Source: Rhodoferax sp. (GTDB taxonomy: Bacteria > Pseudomonadota > Gammaproteobacteria > Burkholderiales > Burkholderiaceae_C). From it: a stretch of DNA of 64,000 nucleotides. Numbering within the stretch: the stretch's first letter is position 1; each line of letters begins with the position of its first letter. The position numbers were made by a program, and so were the translations under genes. This document shows, one piece after another, positions 63,669 through 64,000 of this stretch. The notes beneath the pieces are model-generated. The model did no database searches, was not told the DNA's origin, and worked only from the letters and a program-made list of their open reading frames with translations. The stretch is from contig JAUSNJ010000024.1 of NCBI GenBank assembly GCA_030645355.1, forward strand, positions 1-64,000, given 5' to 3'.

Positions 63669-64000
63669 ATGTCTGACCCACTTGCTCCCGTTTCTGTACC
63701 CGTTTCCGCATCGGCCCAATCCCCTGCTCCCCAGGACGAAAACCAGCTGATCCTCGAACGCCGGGAGAAACTCAAGGCCATCCGCCAGCGCCAGATTGAC
63801 GGCCACGGCGTGGCCTTTCCCAACGACTTCAAGCCCACGCACAAGGCTGAAGAATTGTTCGCCGAGTACGACGCACACTCCACCGAGATCCTGGCCAGCA
63901 TGGCAGTCACCGCCAAGGTTGCAGGGCGCATGATGCTCAAGCGCGTCATGGGCAAGGCCAGCTTCTGCACGCTGCAGGACGCCTCCTTTGGCCCCAGCGG
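63669..64000 (+). CDS. lysS: Lysyl-tRNA synthetase, 5' part (runs off window)
   Basis: The first 110 residues of a class II lysyl-tRNA synthetase. The N-terminal helix ([21 protein letters not shown]) and the anticodon-binding OB-fold start ([32 protein letters not shown]) are visible; the window ends inside this domain. The initial 20 residues are Pro/Ser/Val-rich. ATG at 63669 fits. Catalytic motifs lie beyond the window. Confidence 0.93.
   Translation, partial: MSDPLAPVSVPVSASAQSPAPQDENQLILERREKLKAIRQRQIDGHGVAFPNDFKPTHKAEELFAEYDAHSTEILASMAVTAKVAGRMMLKRVMGKASFCTLQDASFGPS

Noticed and set aside
1..64000. CRISPR arrays, tRNA and rRNA genes
   Set aside because: No regularly spaced repeats, no tRNA-like cloverleaf and no rRNA-like stretch were noticed on reading through; a covariance scan was not possible.

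Overview
The window is bacterial, GC-rich and densely coded. Its protein set points to a betaproteobacterium of the order Burkholderiales, most likely family Comamonadaceae close to Rhodoferax. The reasons are the gene orders (rpsP-rimM-trmD-rplS; mdh/GntR/sdhCDAB-sdhE-gltA; leuC-entericidin-leuD-leuB-asd-fimV-truA-trpF-trpB-trpA-accD) and a short dispersed repeat (GCTAC...TGATAGCT...CACGAGGGCTA) that I recall from comamonads. I could not run a similarity search, so family names rest on motifs, length and context.

Layout. (1) 1-3034: 3' end of guaC, a periplasmic trio (dihaem cytochrome c, ankyrin-repeat protein, DUF411 protein) and a convergent macrodomain gene. (2) 3048-7663: an accessory block. 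Its first half looks like an integron gene-cassette array on the minus strand, with two good attC sites, one decayed site and no integrase in view. Its second half holds a flavin-reductase-like gene and three GNAT acetyltransferases between two copies of a direct repeat. (3) 7672-24274: one long minus-strand nitrous oxide reductase supercluster. (4) 24275-43115: a Crp/FNR-type box and housekeeping genes, including a dehydrogenase, a DEAD-box helicase, orn, an M48 peptidase, rsgA, the rpsP operon, a phosphate transporter with its DUF47 partner, acnB, a CitE-like lyase and mdh. (5) 43116-49235: GntR regulator, succinate dehydrogenase operon and citrate synthase. (6) 49589-63590: leucine, aspartate-family and tryptophan biosynthesis genes, fimV, truA, accD and yggT. 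(7) The start of lysS closes the window.

How the genes work together. The nos cluster is of the atypical (clade II) kind: NosZ has a Sec-type rather than Tat signal, and there are NosB, NosG and NosH, two small cytochromes c and no NosR. Such systems are thought to draw electrons from menaquinol through NosG/NosH and cytochromes c. Here the same overlapping transcription unit carries a UbiE/MenG methyltransferase, a MenA-type prenyltransferase and a BASS-family permease, followed by a second NosD, a SCO copper chaperone and a Tat-exported flavoprotein. My main hypothesis is that the cluster brings part of its own menaquinone supply, possibly by prenylating and methylating an imported naphthoate.

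Other points worth a look: a probable leaderless attenuation peptide rich in Thr, with Lys and Ile, ahead of asd; family repeats embedded inside the coding sequences of trpF, rsgA and a DEAD-box helicase; and a strong hairpin between nosZ and the downstream cytochrome gene. No tRNA, rRNA, CRISPR array, transposase or prophage gene was recognised.
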